A DNA stretch of 22,624 nucleotides. Source: Saccoglossus kowalevskii. Taxonomy: Eukaryota > Hemichordata > Enteropneusta > Harrimaniidae. Made by a program: the position numbers and the translations under genes. The DNA lies in assembly GCF_000003605.2 (NCBI RefSeq), contig NW_003152716.1:1-22624 (forward strand), written 5' to 3'. Each line of letters starts with the position of its first letter. Position 1 is the stretch's first letter. The notes under the pieces were generated by a model. The model was not told the DNA's origin and made no database searches. It saw only the letters and a program-made list of their open reading frames with translations. Shown here one piece after another: positions 1-8,087 of this stretch.

Positions 1-134
1 AAACAAGACATTCAAGGCTAAAAGACATATGCACACTAGTACTTTATGTAAACAGGAGCACATGTTCAAGTTTCAGGGTCATTACCATGTATGGAATTAA
101 GAGTATTATCTAAACAGGATGTGGAGGTAATTAG

Positions 135-627
135 GCAGATACAAAAACATCTCCATCTCTGATAGAATATGCCCTGTCTGTGATCTTGGAGAAATTGAAG
201 ATGAGAAACATTTCCTTTTCACGTGGCAGCTATATGATAAAGAAAGAACCAGCCTTTTTACTAAACATAAAATGTATGGAGAGACTTAATAAACATATTA
301 AATAATAAAAACGATCACATAATTAAAGACGTTTCAAAACACATTTATACTTGCTTTATGCTTAGGGAGCAAAAAATCAAACAATAACTTCAGTACCAGC
401 TGCCTCAAAAAAAAACCTCACAAAACACAGATTCACATTTATTTACATTATATTACAATTATTCTCTTATTGTGAGATATGTATTTATTTCATTCATTTA
501 CAGTACTTTTAGTATTTCCTTTTATTTTCATTTTTTTATTATTATTACATGTTTTTGACTTTATTGTATTTTATGTCAAGATCTCAAATGGGATACGATA
601 GCAATAAAGAATTACTTACTTACTTAC
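135..627 (+). mobile_element. 5'-truncated LINE (non-LTR retrotransposon) 3' end inserted in the LTR
   Basis: The other two LTRs are continuous where this copy carries about 493 extra bases. The insert has the end of a LINE-type ORF (137-289), an AT-rich 3' untranslated region, an A-run near 408-416, an AATAAA at 603-608, and a terminal TTAC microsatellite-like tail at about 612-630. TTAG at 131-134 and 628-631 flanks it, a candidate 4-bp target duplication; because the tail itself is TTAC-like, its exact length is uncertain. 5' truncation with a simple-repeat tail is typical of target-primed reverse transcription. The LINE clade cannot be named. Its absence from the other two LTRs suggests it inserted after the copies separated. 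Confidence 0.8.
137..289 (+). pseudogene. C-terminal remnant of LINE reverse-transcriptase ORF, broken CCHC finger
   Basis: Fifty codons are open from the LTR junction to TAA at 287-289, with no start codon of their own. The peptide contains CPVC, then EDEKHFLF, then QLY and R. This is the layout of the C-terminal zinc-knuckle region common to many animal LINE ORF2 proteins (C-x2-C-x9-H-x4-C). The expected last cysteine is tryptophan (TGG at 224-226), so the motif is damaged. It is a dead 3' fragment; the catalytic RT domain is not in the window. Family assignment rests only on the motif pattern. Confidence 0.65.
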
Positions 628-741
628 TTAGTAGATAGGAGGCAGTTAAGTCAGACACACCCTAGACAGACCAGCAAGGGATCAACATCTGTTATAGCAG
701 CTCTCTCATACTCCACTGTGTGATCTCTATGTACCTCATTG

Positions 742-747
742 AATAAA
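742..747 (+). promoter_or_regulatory. LTR polyadenylation signal AATAAA (copy 1 5' LTR)
   Basis: Canonical AATAAA, 62 bp before the LTR end, at the same place in all three LTRs. In the 3' LTR it would direct 3'-end formation of the genomic RNA. The exact R/U5 boundary cannot be read from the sequence. Confidence 0.6.
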
Positions 748-809
748 CCCAACTATTATACACTTGTACTCAAAACCATCTCCGTGTACCTGTAGTGAAG
801 AGTGTAACA

Positions 810-1005
810 TTTCTGGGGGCTCGTCCGGGATACCTATTTAATGAGGAATTACCAGTATTATTGTTGAACTCAACTGACCATAGGATTTCAGCCAAGTGAG
901 TGGGCTGCCAGAGGCGAACTACCATCAACAGTGCAGTAAAGTGGGCGTTCAAAGAACACGTAGTAAAGATAACTGTGAGTAGATATTCTTTTTCAAACAT
1001 CTATC
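810..1005 (+). other. 5' untranslated leader of copy 1 with PBS
   Basis: This is 196 bp between the LTR end and the gag ATG, carrying the PBS at 814-831 and presumably the dimerisation/packaging region. It is nearly identical in the three copies, including several short direct words. No upstream ORF of interest was seen. The gag ATG has A at -3 and G at +4, a good Kozak context. Confidence 0.75.
814..831 (+). promoter_or_regulatory. Primer binding site, tRNA-Pro
   Basis: TGGGGGCTCGTCCGGGAT is complementary to the 3' 18 nt of tRNA-Pro including CCA. It is the same PBS that murine gammaretroviruses use. It sits 4 nt after the LTR end and marks where minus-strand synthesis begins. Confidence 0.93.
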
Positions 1006-2433
1006 ATGGCTAGTCCAGCAGTGGAAGAAACTCTACTGGCGGTGAGTGCACAGTTATATACTCTAGACATTGACAATTTGATCGTGGTATTTGACCAGTT
1101 GAAAGTGACAGGGGAAACACCAGGGAAGACAAAATATGCCATCATTAGAGATATCCACCGCCATTTAGAAGGAGACTGGGCCGATGCCTTGGAAGATGGT
1201 GGATTGTCAATTCTGGTAGATTTGCTTGAAATCATGATTAAATTGACTGAAAATCAAAGGGCGGGAAATTCATCAGCTAATGAGACCCCTGGGAAAACTG
1301 ATGAGGACCCAAGTACAACCAAAACTGCCACAGAAAATATTTCCCAGGATAAAATTGTTGCAAAGTTACAAAGTGATTATGAGGCAGTACAGTTGCAATT
1401 GTCGGAACTCACCAAGGCTACTGAGGGAAGAACAAATCAGGATGTAGGAGGGAAAGCAATGGTGTATACCAGAGAGTTTAAGATTAGTGGACAGATTGGG
1501 AAACCTGATCAAAAGGATAAACTGACTTTCACTAGTTTGATACATCAAATTGAAAGTGGGATTAGTAGGGGATACCATGAAAGAGAAATCATTGAAGGTG
1601 TGATCAGGGCAATCAGTAGCCTAGAAGAGATACGTACCTACTTGGAAAGTACTAGCAATTTGACACTTCCTCGCTTAAGGTCACTTCTTAGAGCACATTA
1701 CAGGGAAAGGGAGGCCAAAGAACTGTACCAAGATCTCAGTAGGGCAACTCAGGACCCTAAAGAATCGCCCCAAAACTTTCTATTTCGCATACTTGACCTT
1801 CGACAGCGAGTTATATTTGCATCTAAGGTAGCTAATGCTACAATTAAATATGATCCTGCATTGGTAACTGACACCTTCCGTCAAGCTGTGGTGACTGGGT
1901 TAATTAATGACTCTATCAGAGCTGATGTACAACCATATTTGTTGGATGGTGACATTGATGATGAAAAATTGCTTGAAAAACTGAATGTTGCAGTCAAACA
2001 TGAGGAAGAGAGGCAACGTAAACGATCATCAGGACGGGGTACTGCAGTCAGAGTTAATGCTGCAGAGGGTACATGTACCAGTCACATGTCAGCTGATCCC
2101 TCCCCTGGTAGTAGTGAAGGTAGAAATAAATTAAATCTTATGATAACAGAAATCAGGGGGATGAAAGAGGAAATTACGGCTGGGATAGCAGCAGCAATGG
2201 CAGCGATGAAAGAGGTAGTGACTTTGAATAACCCGTCACAACATGGTACTAGAATCCAGCGAGACAATAATGGACGCAAACCATTTGGGTGTCATAATTG
2301 TCGAAAAGATGGGAAAAAGAACTGTAACCATTGCTTTAGGTGTGGCAGCAGTGAGCACTTTAAAGCTGAATGCAAGTCACCAAGAAAACAGGCGGGAAAC
2401 GGAGATCGGTTACCCAGACGGGACATGGAGTAA
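1006..2433 (+). CDS. gag: Gag polyprotein, copy 1, intact (475 aa)
   Basis: This is the structural protein forming the virus-like particle and binding the genomic RNA. The N-terminal ~80 residues are helical in character and not confidently assigned. A charged, low-complexity linker follows (~85-145). Residues ~155-345 read like a retroelement capsid: FKISGQIG, a region around YLES, and the LYQDL...ESPQNFL segment near its middle. A basic stretch lies near 350. The C-terminus has a cysteine-rich nucleocapsid: C429, C432, C440, then a canonical CCHC knuckle C443-x2-C446-x4-H451-x4-C456. Start chosen at the first ATG after the PBS, with a strong Kozak context. The stop is TAA at 2431-2433. The last 21 codons overlap the MYND frame, and a -1 slippery heptamer lies 10 codons before the stop. 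Confidence 0.93.
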   Translation: MASPAVEETLLAVSAQLYTLDIDNLIVVFDQLKVTGETPGKTKYAIIRDIHRHLEGDWADALEDGGLSILVDLLEIMIKLTENQRAGNSSANETPGKTDEDPSTTKTATENISQDKIVAKLQSDYEAVQLQLSELTKATEGRTNQDVGGKAMVYTREFKISGQIGKPDQKDKLTFTSLIHQIESGISRGYHEREIIEGVIRAISSLEEIRTYLESTSNLTLPRLRSLLRAHYREREAKELYQDLSRATQDPKESPQNFLFRILDLRQRVIFASKVANATIKYDPALVTDTFRQAVVTGLINDSIRADVQPYLLDGDIDDEKLLEKLNVAVKHEEERQRKRSSGRGTAVRVNAAEGTCTSHMSADPSPGSSEGRNKLNLMITEIRGMKEEITAGIAAAMAAMKEVVTLNNPSQHGTRIQRDNNGRKPFGCHNCRKDGKKNCNHCFRCGSSEHFKAECKSPRKQAGNGDRLPRRDME

Positions 2434-2642
2434 CCAAGCCACAAGACCAGTCCCAAACTTGTAATAATTGCCGGAAACCAGATCAAGAAGTAAGTCAACA
2501 ATGTTCTACTTGTAATGCTGGTGCATACTGTTCCAATGACTGTCAAAAAGCCCACTGGGAAGAACACAAAGTGTACTGTAAAATGATACAGCAACTTGAA
2601 GATCTAACGGCAAAGAAAAACAGTCAACAATGTAACCAGTAA
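2370..2642 (+). CDS. MYND zinc-finger transframe region between gag and pol, copy 1
   Basis: Ninety codons in the -1 frame relative to gag, beginning inside the gag 3' end; the same frame has stops at 2352, 2361 and 2367, so entry must come after these. The finger (2460-2579) has all eight ligands of a MYND domain: C31-x2-C34-x10-C45-x2-C48-x5-C54-x3-C58-x7-H66-x3-C70, plus the typical YC, CQ and HW signature. MYND domains are protein-interaction modules that bind proline-rich peptides in chromatin regulators. A basic Q/T-rich stretch precedes it and a K/Q-rich linker follows. It is most likely made as part of a Gag-MYND(-Pol) frameshift product, not from its own ATG. It ends in TAA at 2640-2642, immediately followed in the same frame by the pol ATG. 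In copy 2 that codon is AAA, so the two are fused. Confidence 0.85.
   Translation: MQVTKKTGGKRRSVTQTGHGVTKPQDQSQTCNNCRKPDQEVSQQCSTCNAGAYCSNDCQKAHWEEHKVYCKMIQQLEDLTAKKNSQQCNQ
2394..2454 (+). promoter_or_regulatory. Programmed -1 ribosomal frameshift signal (heptamer plus pseudoknot), copy 1
   Basis: GGGAAAC at 2394-2400 is phased G GGA AAC in the gag frame, the X-XXY-YYZ pattern used in Mason-Pfizer and visna gag shifts. After a 7-nt spacer, 2408-2416 can pair with 2426-2435 (GGTTACCCA with TGG-bulged A-GTAACC, 9 bp) around the gag stop. The loop GGGAC (2420-2424) is complementary to GTCCC at 2450-2454, which gives an H-type pseudoknot with a ~14-nt second loop. A -1 slip here moves ribosomes from gag into the MYND/pol frame. 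The pairing was worked out by eye with no energy calculation. Confidence 0.8.
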
Positions 2643-5600
2643 ATGAACTATCAATGTCACTTAACACCAGCAAGACGAGCAAAACTACTGAAGTTGGTTG
2701 GTAACAAATGTGTGGTGGAATGTTCCATACAAGGGAAAGAAGTTCATGCATTGTGGGACACAGGCTCTCAAGTATGTGTCATCTCCAATGCATGGAAAAT
2801 ACGTAACTTTCCAGATAATCAACTAAACCCAATTGATACAACCCTGAATGTGAAAGCGTTGAATGGTACAGATATACCTTATTCAGGCTGGGTAGAGGTA
2901 GATTTTCATCTGACTTCCAGGGATCCAGGTACCAAAGAATTAAAAGTACCAATGTTAGTCACTGCAGACTCCTCCAATGAACCAACTAGTCCTATCATTG
3001 GGTGTAATGTTATAGAAGAAGTATGCAAACAGTACGACAATAGTAAAGATGGCAACCCATGTATAAACTTGACAAATGCTATATCCAACTCATTGAAATT
3101 GAAGAAAACACAAAATGCTCAAGCTGTGGTTAATTTAATTCAGCAGAATTATATGGATTGTGGCTATTTGGGCATAGTTAGATCTGGTAGACGAGGGGTG
3201 AAGGTCCAAGCAGGTCAGACAGTTGAAGTTAAATGTCCAGTTCGAACCGAACCAATTAAAGGGAAACAACCAGTGTTGTTTGAACCAAGTATAGAGAACC
3301 CTCTACAGGATGGCTTGGAAGTGAATGGACATTTAATTGGCATAAGCCAGGGATCTGCACACCAAATCATTATTCCAGTGCATAACTCTACCAAACATGA
3401 CATCATTCTTGCAAACCGGACAATACTTGGACAACTTCAGTGGGTTAAGTCACTTACCCCACTTGAAGTTAAACTTAAAGCTGAAACAAAGTCTGAGGTC
3501 AAGGTGAATTCCACCACAACCACCCCTGAAATCAACCACAAATCATCAAGTGAGACTTTACCAGGTTCATGGAAACCACCTATTGATTCGAGTCATTTGT
3601 CTACTGAACAACCGGATATAGTACAAAAAATGCTACAAGAAGAATCAGCTGTATTTGCAAAAAGTGACACAGACATTGGCTGCATTGAAGATCTGAAACT
3701 CCATATTCAGTTAAATGACAGTACCCCTGTGCAACATAAATACAGATCTCTACCTAGACCTTTGTATGCAGAGGTAAAACAATACCTGGAAGATCCCATA
3801 AACCAAGGGTGGGTGAAGAAGTCAAGATCTGTTTATTCATCACCTGTTGTCTGTGTGAGAAAACGGGATGGAACATTGAGGCTCTGTATTGATTATCGTG
3901 AGCTTAATCAGAAAACACTACCAGACAGACAACCAATTCCGCATATTCAGGATATTTTAGATAGGTTGGGAGGAAGTTCATGGTTCTCAGTAGTAGATCA
4001 AGGCAAGGCTTATCACCAGGGCTTCATGGATGAGGAGAGTCAGCCATTGACTGCTTTCATCACCCCATGGGGACAGTATGAATGGACCCGAATACCATTT
4101 GGCTTACGTAATGCACCAAATGGGTATCAACGCTATATGGAGGAATGCCTTGATGGGTTGAGTCATGATGTATGTGAGCCATATTTAGATGATGTGTTAG
4201 TTCACTCTAAAACATTTGAAGATCATGTAGAAGACATCAGAAAAGTTCTACGCAGGCTCCACCAGCATGGTATCAAACTGAAGCCCAAAAAGTGCACCCT
4301 GTTTAAACGTAAAGTACGGTATTTAGGTAGGATAATCTCAGAAAAAGGGTATGAACCAGACTCAGAAGATACTATAGCTGTTCGAGCTTTGAAAGATAAG
4401 AAGCCAGCTACAGTAGGGGAACTCAGGAAATTATTAGGACTACTGGGTTACTTCCGTCAATATATCAAGGACTTTTCTAGAATAGCTAAACCTTTGTATG
4501 CTCTACTGACTGTTCCAACAAACCAAGCTGATCAACCTATGAGAAAGGAGAACACCAAATCCCAAAGTAGAAAAGCGAAAGGACAGGCATCATCACACCA
4601 TCCAATACAGTGGGAAAAATATCATCAACAGATATTGAACACACTACTGGATCAACTAATAAACCCTCCAATATTAGGATACCCCGACTTCAACAAACCT
4701 TACACCTTAGGTACTGATGCTTCAAAAGATGGTTTAGGAGCTGTGTTATATCAAAGACAAAATGGAAAATCAGTTGTCATAGGATATGGTTCAAGAACTC
4801 TAACACCTGCTGAACAGAATTATCACATGCATTCTGGAAAACTAGAATTTCTCGCACTGAAATGGGCTGTCACAGAGAAATTCAGAGACTATTTGTACTA
4901 TGCCCCATCATTTATTGTTTATACAGACAATCCTTTAACATACGTCTTAACGACAGCCAAGCTGAATGCAACAGGACACAGATGGGTAGCAGAGTTGGCA
5001 GACTTTAATTTTACGATAAAATACAGACCAGGCCGATCTAACACTGATGCCGATGTACTATCAAGAATGCCAGTAGATATCGAGAAATATGCGGCAAATT
5101 GCACAGAGCAAGTCTCCCAAGATGTAATTGGTGCTACAGTCCAATCAGCCAATGCTATCCAGAACGGAACAACTGACTGGGCTCATGCAATTGCTTTGCC
5201 TCATAATGTTCAAGAAGACAGTCTGGGAAGTGCAACATCAACAATAACACCAATGACAATACCTCAAATAAAGGCTGCTCAACAAGAAGATCAGGCAATT
5301 AACAAAATAAGTCAATACAAACAAAAGAAGTGTCACCCAACACAGGAAGAGCGCAGAGGAGAGTCACATGAGTGTAAAGCTCTTATGCGTGAGTGGAACA
5401 AGTTATTTCTAGATGAAAATGGCATCCTACGTCGGCGTACGTCATCAGCTGTTCAACTTATTCTACCACACAAGTACAAGGGACTGGTTTATAAAGAACT
5501 CCATGAAGAAATGGGACATCTGGGAGTAGAGCGTGTTGTAAATCTGGCCAGACAACGATTCTATTGGCCACACATGCAGAGAGACATTGAGAAATACATA

Positions 5601-7073
5601 ACCAAGCAATGTAAATGCATCAAACAGAAACCACCAAATGTCCACGTAAAAGCACCATTAGTAAACATCACCACAACTGCACCCTTTGAAATGGTATCTA
5701 TTGATTTCCTGCACTTGGAAAAGAGCACAGGTGGTTATGAATATATTCTGTTACTTGCAGACCACTTTACTCGGTTTGCACAAGCCTACCCAACAACAAA
5801 CAAGGCGGGGAAAACAGTAGCAGATAAAATATTCAATGATTTCATTCCATGCTTTGGATACCCTGCAAAAATTCATCACGATCAAGGGGGTGAATTCGAA
5901 AATCAGTTGTTTAGAAGATTACAGCACGTGGCTGGAATGAAAGCTTCAAGGACTACACCATATCACCCTATGGGGAATGGACAGGTAGAAAGGATGAACA
6001 GAACACTGCTGTCTATGTTAAGGACACTGCCAGAAAAACAGAAGTCTAGATGGAAGGAATCAGTAAACAAAATGGTGCATGCCTATAATTGCACTAGAAA
6101 TAACGCAACTGGATTTTCACCACACTATCTATTGTTTGGACGATCTCCAAGATTACCTGTGGATGTGCTGTTTCAACTAGAGGAAAAAGAACAGTCTGGT
6201 AGTCACCAAGATTATGTTTCCAGGTGGCAGACTAGTATGAACGAAGCATATAAGCTAGCAGCTGAAAGTGCAAACAAACAAGCAGAGAGAGGGAAAAGGT
6301 ACTATGACCGTAAAATACATAGTACTATTCTTCAACCAGGTGACAGAGTCTTGATACAAAATCTTAGCCAACGTGGAGGACCGGGTAAACTACGGTCATA
6401 CTGGGAAGACAAGATCCATATTGTAACGGAGAGAAAGGGAGATGACAGCCCAGTCTACAAACTGAAACCTGAAAATGGTGATGGAAGACCCAGAGTAGTA
6501 CATCGTAACCTACTGTTACCTTGTGATGGGTTACCATTAGAGATTCCTGCAATACCACCAGTCCAAACATCACATCAGATGGGCACCAGGAGAAAACGAG
6601 TAACAAGACAAAATAGTAATTCCCATCATTCCACTGATACATCCAGTGATGAAGGGGATAACTATTATTTAGTTCCTGAGTCGAGTAGAGAATCAGACAC
6701 CAGAAGATCACCAAGCAATTTAGAAACTTCTGAAACATCACACCCATTGAATATATCAGCTGAGGTGTTTGAACCAATTTGTGGTAATTCTGCACCTCAA
6801 CAATCAACCTTTCCTGAAGTTGAACCAAACTCATTATTTGGTACCACTGAACAGACTGTACTTGTGCCAGAACCTGAACCCTTGTCTGAACCTCAACCTC
6901 AGATGCTTAATTCAGGTATTGAACTGGACTCGGCGTTGGATACCACTGAACAGACTGTACCTGTACTCGTACTCATGTCTGAACCTCAACCTCAGATGCT
7001 TAATTCAGGTATTGAACCGGACTCTGTGTTGGGTACCACTGAACAGACTACCTGTACCCGTACTTATGTCTGA
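2643..7073 (+). CDS. pol: Pol polyprotein PR-RT-RNaseH-IN, copy 1 (1476 aa, displaced C-terminus)
   Basis: Domains in order: aspartic protease with D39-T-G-S and a downstream PIIG motif; reverse transcriptase (~360-560) with D452 in [10 protein letters not shown] and Y514-L-D-D; RNase H with D692 (TDAS), E735, D762 and D804; integrase zinc domain H954-x4-H959-x30-C990-x-C992; catalytic core D1021, D1080, E1116 (35 residues between the last two); a GPY/F-like module near 1245-1260 ([10 protein letters not shown]); then a long acidic, proline-rich tail with repeats. Start taken at ATG 2643, directly after TAA, but natural translation may be as a frameshift fusion. Relative to copies 2 and 3 it lacks 6 residues in the protease (18 bp missing after 2836), one Asn in the RNase H TDNNP motif, and has G for V just before TDAS. 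A 2-bp deletion at about 7049 causes the TGA at 7071-7073. Confidence 0.93.
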   Translation: MNYQCHLTPARRAKLLKLVGNKCVVECSIQGKEVHALWDTGSQVCVISNAWKIRNFPDNQLNPIDTTLNVKALNGTDIPYSGWVEVDFHLTSRDPGTKELKVPMLVTADSSNEPTSPIIGCNVIEEVCKQYDNSKDGNPCINLTNAISNSLKLKKTQNAQAVVNLIQQNYMDCGYLGIVRSGRRGVKVQAGQTVEVKCPVRTEPIKGKQPVLFEPSIENPLQDGLEVNGHLIGISQGSAHQIIIPVHNSTKHDIILANRTILGQLQWVKSLTPLEVKLKAETKSEVKVNSTTTTPEINHKSSSETLPGSWKPPIDSSHLSTEQPDIVQKMLQEESAVFAKSDTDIGCIEDLKLHIQLNDSTPVQHKYRSLPRPLYAEVKQYLEDPINQGWVKKSRSVYSSPVVCVRKRDGTLRLCIDYRELNQKTLPDRQPIPHIQDILDRLGGSSWFSVVDQGKAYHQGFMDEESQPLTAFITPWGQYEWTRIPFGLRNAPNGYQRYMEECLDGLSHDVCEPYLDDVLVHSKTFEDHVEDIRKVLRRLHQHGIKLKPKKCTLFKRKVRYLGRIISEKGYEPDSEDTIAVRALKDKKPATVGELRKLLGLLGYFRQYIKDFSRIAKPLYALLTVPTNQADQPMRKENTKSQSRKAKGQASSHHPIQWEKYHQQILNTLLDQLINPPILGYPDFNKPYTLGTDASKDGLGAVLYQRQNGKSVVIGYGSRTLTPAEQNYHMHSGKLEFLALKWAVTEKFRDYLYYAPSFIVYTDNPLTYVLTTAKLNATGHRWVAELADFNFTIKYRPGRSNTDADVLSRMPVDIEKYAANCTEQVSQDVIGATVQSANAIQNGTTDWAHAIALPHNVQEDSLGSATSTITPMTIPQIKAAQQEDQAINKISQYKQKKCHPTQEERRGESHECKALMREWNKLFLDENGILRRRTSSAVQLILPHKYKGLVYKELHEEMGHLGVERVVNLARQRFYWPHMQRDIEKYITKQCKCIKQKPPNVHVKAPLVNITTTAPFEMVSIDFLHLEKSTGGYEYILLLADHFTRFAQAYPTTNKAGKTVADKIFNDFIPCFGYPAKIHHDQGGEFENQLFRRLQHVAGMKASRTTPYHPMGNGQVERMNRTLLSMLRTLPEKQKSRWKESVNKMVHAYNCTRNNATGFSPHYLLFGRSPRLPVDVLFQLEEKEQSGSHQDYVSRWQTSMNEAYKLAAESANKQAERGKRYYDRKIHSTILQPGDRVLIQNLSQRGGPGKLRSYWEDKIHIVTERKGDDSPVYKLKPENGDGRPRVVHRNLLLPCDGLPLEIPAIPPVQTSHQMGTRRKRVTRQNSNSHHSTDTSSDEGDNYYLVPESSRESDTRRSPSNLETSETSHPLNISAEVFEPICGNSAPQQSTFPEVEPNSLFGTTEQTVLVPEPEPLSEPQPQMLNSGIELDSALDTTEQTVPVLVLMSEPQPQMLNSGIEPDSVLGTTEQTTCTRTYV

Positions 7074-7104
7074 ACCTCAGACTCAAATGCTTAATTCAGG
7101 TATT
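6840..7104 (+). repeat. 93-99 bp coding minisatellite in pol tail, copy 1
   Basis: Three units begin at 6840, 6939 and 7032 (first unit 99 bp, then 93 bp; the third is shortened by the 2-bp deletion). Each encodes about 31 residues of the form GTTEQT...[13 protein letters not shown]. Unit length is a multiple of three, so copy number can change without breaking the frame. Confidence 0.85.
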
Positions 7105-7410
7105 CTAGCTAACCCTGTTCATGAACCAGCACATCCAGAAGTAGACCCAGCAAGAAGATGCTCAACAAGAGAGAGAAGACCACCATCTACATTGACCTAT
7201 ACATCACTTGGTCAACCAACATACCAGCATATCAATCCAATAGTCAACAGTGCAATGGTGAACAATGTATCCACCCCAGTGCACCCAGCAGCGGTATGGA
7301 ATACACATTACATTCCATATCAACTGGGTTATCCACCTATGGTGCCATGGATGTGGCCCAACAACACATATACATCACCCCAGCAAGATGTATGTTCCTC
7401 AACAAAATAA
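7051..7410 (+). pseudogene. Displaced C-terminal end of pol, copy 1
   Basis: After the 2-bp deletion the original pol frame continues as an open stretch to TAA at 7408-7410. It matches the last ~120 residues of copy 2 pol, including the [12 protein letters not shown] basic segment and a Tyr/Pro-rich end. In copy 2 the same sequence is in frame with integrase and ends at 16295. Here it is not translated unless a second frameshift occurs. Confidence 0.8.
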
Positions 7411-8015
7411 GGGACTATATCATGGGATCAATTTATTTACTGGATGTAATGAAAACCTTCCAGCAGAATTGAAGAACAATAGGAATTTAACCGCAGTTGG
7501 TGACAAGAATATGCAGGTCACTGGAAACAATCAGGAATTATTCACTGTGATAATGTCATTGGATTAACTTAATTATTGCTACGTATATTAGTAGTCGGAC
7601 TTGATTGTGGACATTATAATTGCTTACTGAGTGTGTATCTCAAATAGTTAAACTGTTACTTTGCAATGTGACTTTTAAGCACAGAAAACAGCCATTATAT
7701 TAAGTTAAAAAAAGTAGGGATTTTTATAATCTTTTGACCATGTGTTTCTGATGGCCACAGAACTCATTGTCACACATTACAGATATCATAGGAAAAACTA
7801 CATGTATGTCTGTGTAGTAAGGATGAGAATACCTTGGAAATGGACTGTTAAACTATTCCAGCAAAGACAGTTACTAACATGTTTACTATGCACAATGGAA
7901 CTTTTAAGTAATGAACTTGATTGATAACAGATATGAAACAAGAACCATTTTCATGCTTCAGGTTATTGGTATTAATGTTGCCATATTTTATCAAATGCAC
8001 GAAGGCATTTCTTTT
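7411..8015 (+). other. 3' untranslated region of copy 1, no env
   Basis: About 600 bp of AT-rich sequence between the end of the pol frame and the polypurine tract. Short ORFs exist (7742-7924, 7911-8120), but the first is broken in copy 2 by a one-base indel and the second runs across the PPT into the LTR. No signal peptide, furin-like site or transmembrane glycoprotein ORF was seen. Confidence 0.7.
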
Positions 8016-8028
8016 AGAGAGGGGAGAG
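8016..8028 (+). promoter_or_regulatory. Polypurine tract, copy 1
   Basis: AGAGAGGGGAGAG, directly followed by the TGTGG start of the LTR. This is the RNase H-resistant primer for plus-strand synthesis and it fixes the 5' LTR boundary. Identical in copy 2. Confidence 0.9.
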
Positions 8029-8087
8029 TGTGGAGCCCTGGTAGAATTAGGTTGACTATCAAGTTAACATTATATTGTAGTTTTGTG

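Larger units (their letters stand above)
1..809 (+). repeat. 5' LTR of copy 1, partial and interrupted
   Basis: Two segments, 1-134 and 628-809, match 8231-8365 and the rest of the LTR at 8029-8536 with only a few substitutions. One 6-bp stretch near 65-70 is present here and absent from the middle LTR. Between the segments lies an unrelated LINE fragment. The LTR ends in GTAACA, four bases before the PBS. An AATAAA signal is at 742-747. The first roughly 202 bp of the LTR, which would hold the candidate promoter elements, are outside the window. Confidence 0.92.

Noticed and set aside
600-631. TTAC repeats read as an independent microsatellite
   Set aside because: They follow AATAAA at the end of the LINE fragment and are best read as its 3' tail.
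770-1000. Antisense 76-codon ORF over LTR end, PBS and leader
   Set aside because: Constrained by PBS and leader repeats; no recognisable protein and absent as an intact frame in copy 3.
2243-2464. 73-codon + strand ORF overlapping the gag 3' end in the third frame, also in copy 2 (9970-10191)
   Set aside because: It is an off-frame reading of nucleocapsid DNA with no domain. Its retention only reflects near-identity of copies. It matters only because the copy 3 deletion throws gag into this phase.
2292-2594. 100-codon antisense ORF with hydrophobic stretches, present in copies 1 and 2
   Set aside because: Complement of the gag/MYND overlap; no start context, no family resemblance, and conserved only because the sense strand is.
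6364-6834. 156-codon antisense ORF under the pol tail (also 15247-15717)
   Set aside because: Shadow of the integrase C-terminus and tail; composition typical of reverse reading of Q/S/T-rich codons.
6840-7104. Repeat cluster read as CRISPR-like array
   Set aside because: Units are contiguous, in-frame coding repeats of 93-99 bp with no spacers; context is eukaryotic.
7742-7924. Possible small accessory ORF in the 3' untranslated region
   Set aside because: A single-base indel and in-frame stops break it in copy 2, so it is not maintained.
7411-8015. env gene between pol and the 3' LTR
   Set aside because: Only ~600 bp, no long ORF, no transmembrane glycoprotein pattern; the element is classed as a retrotransposon, not an errantivirus.
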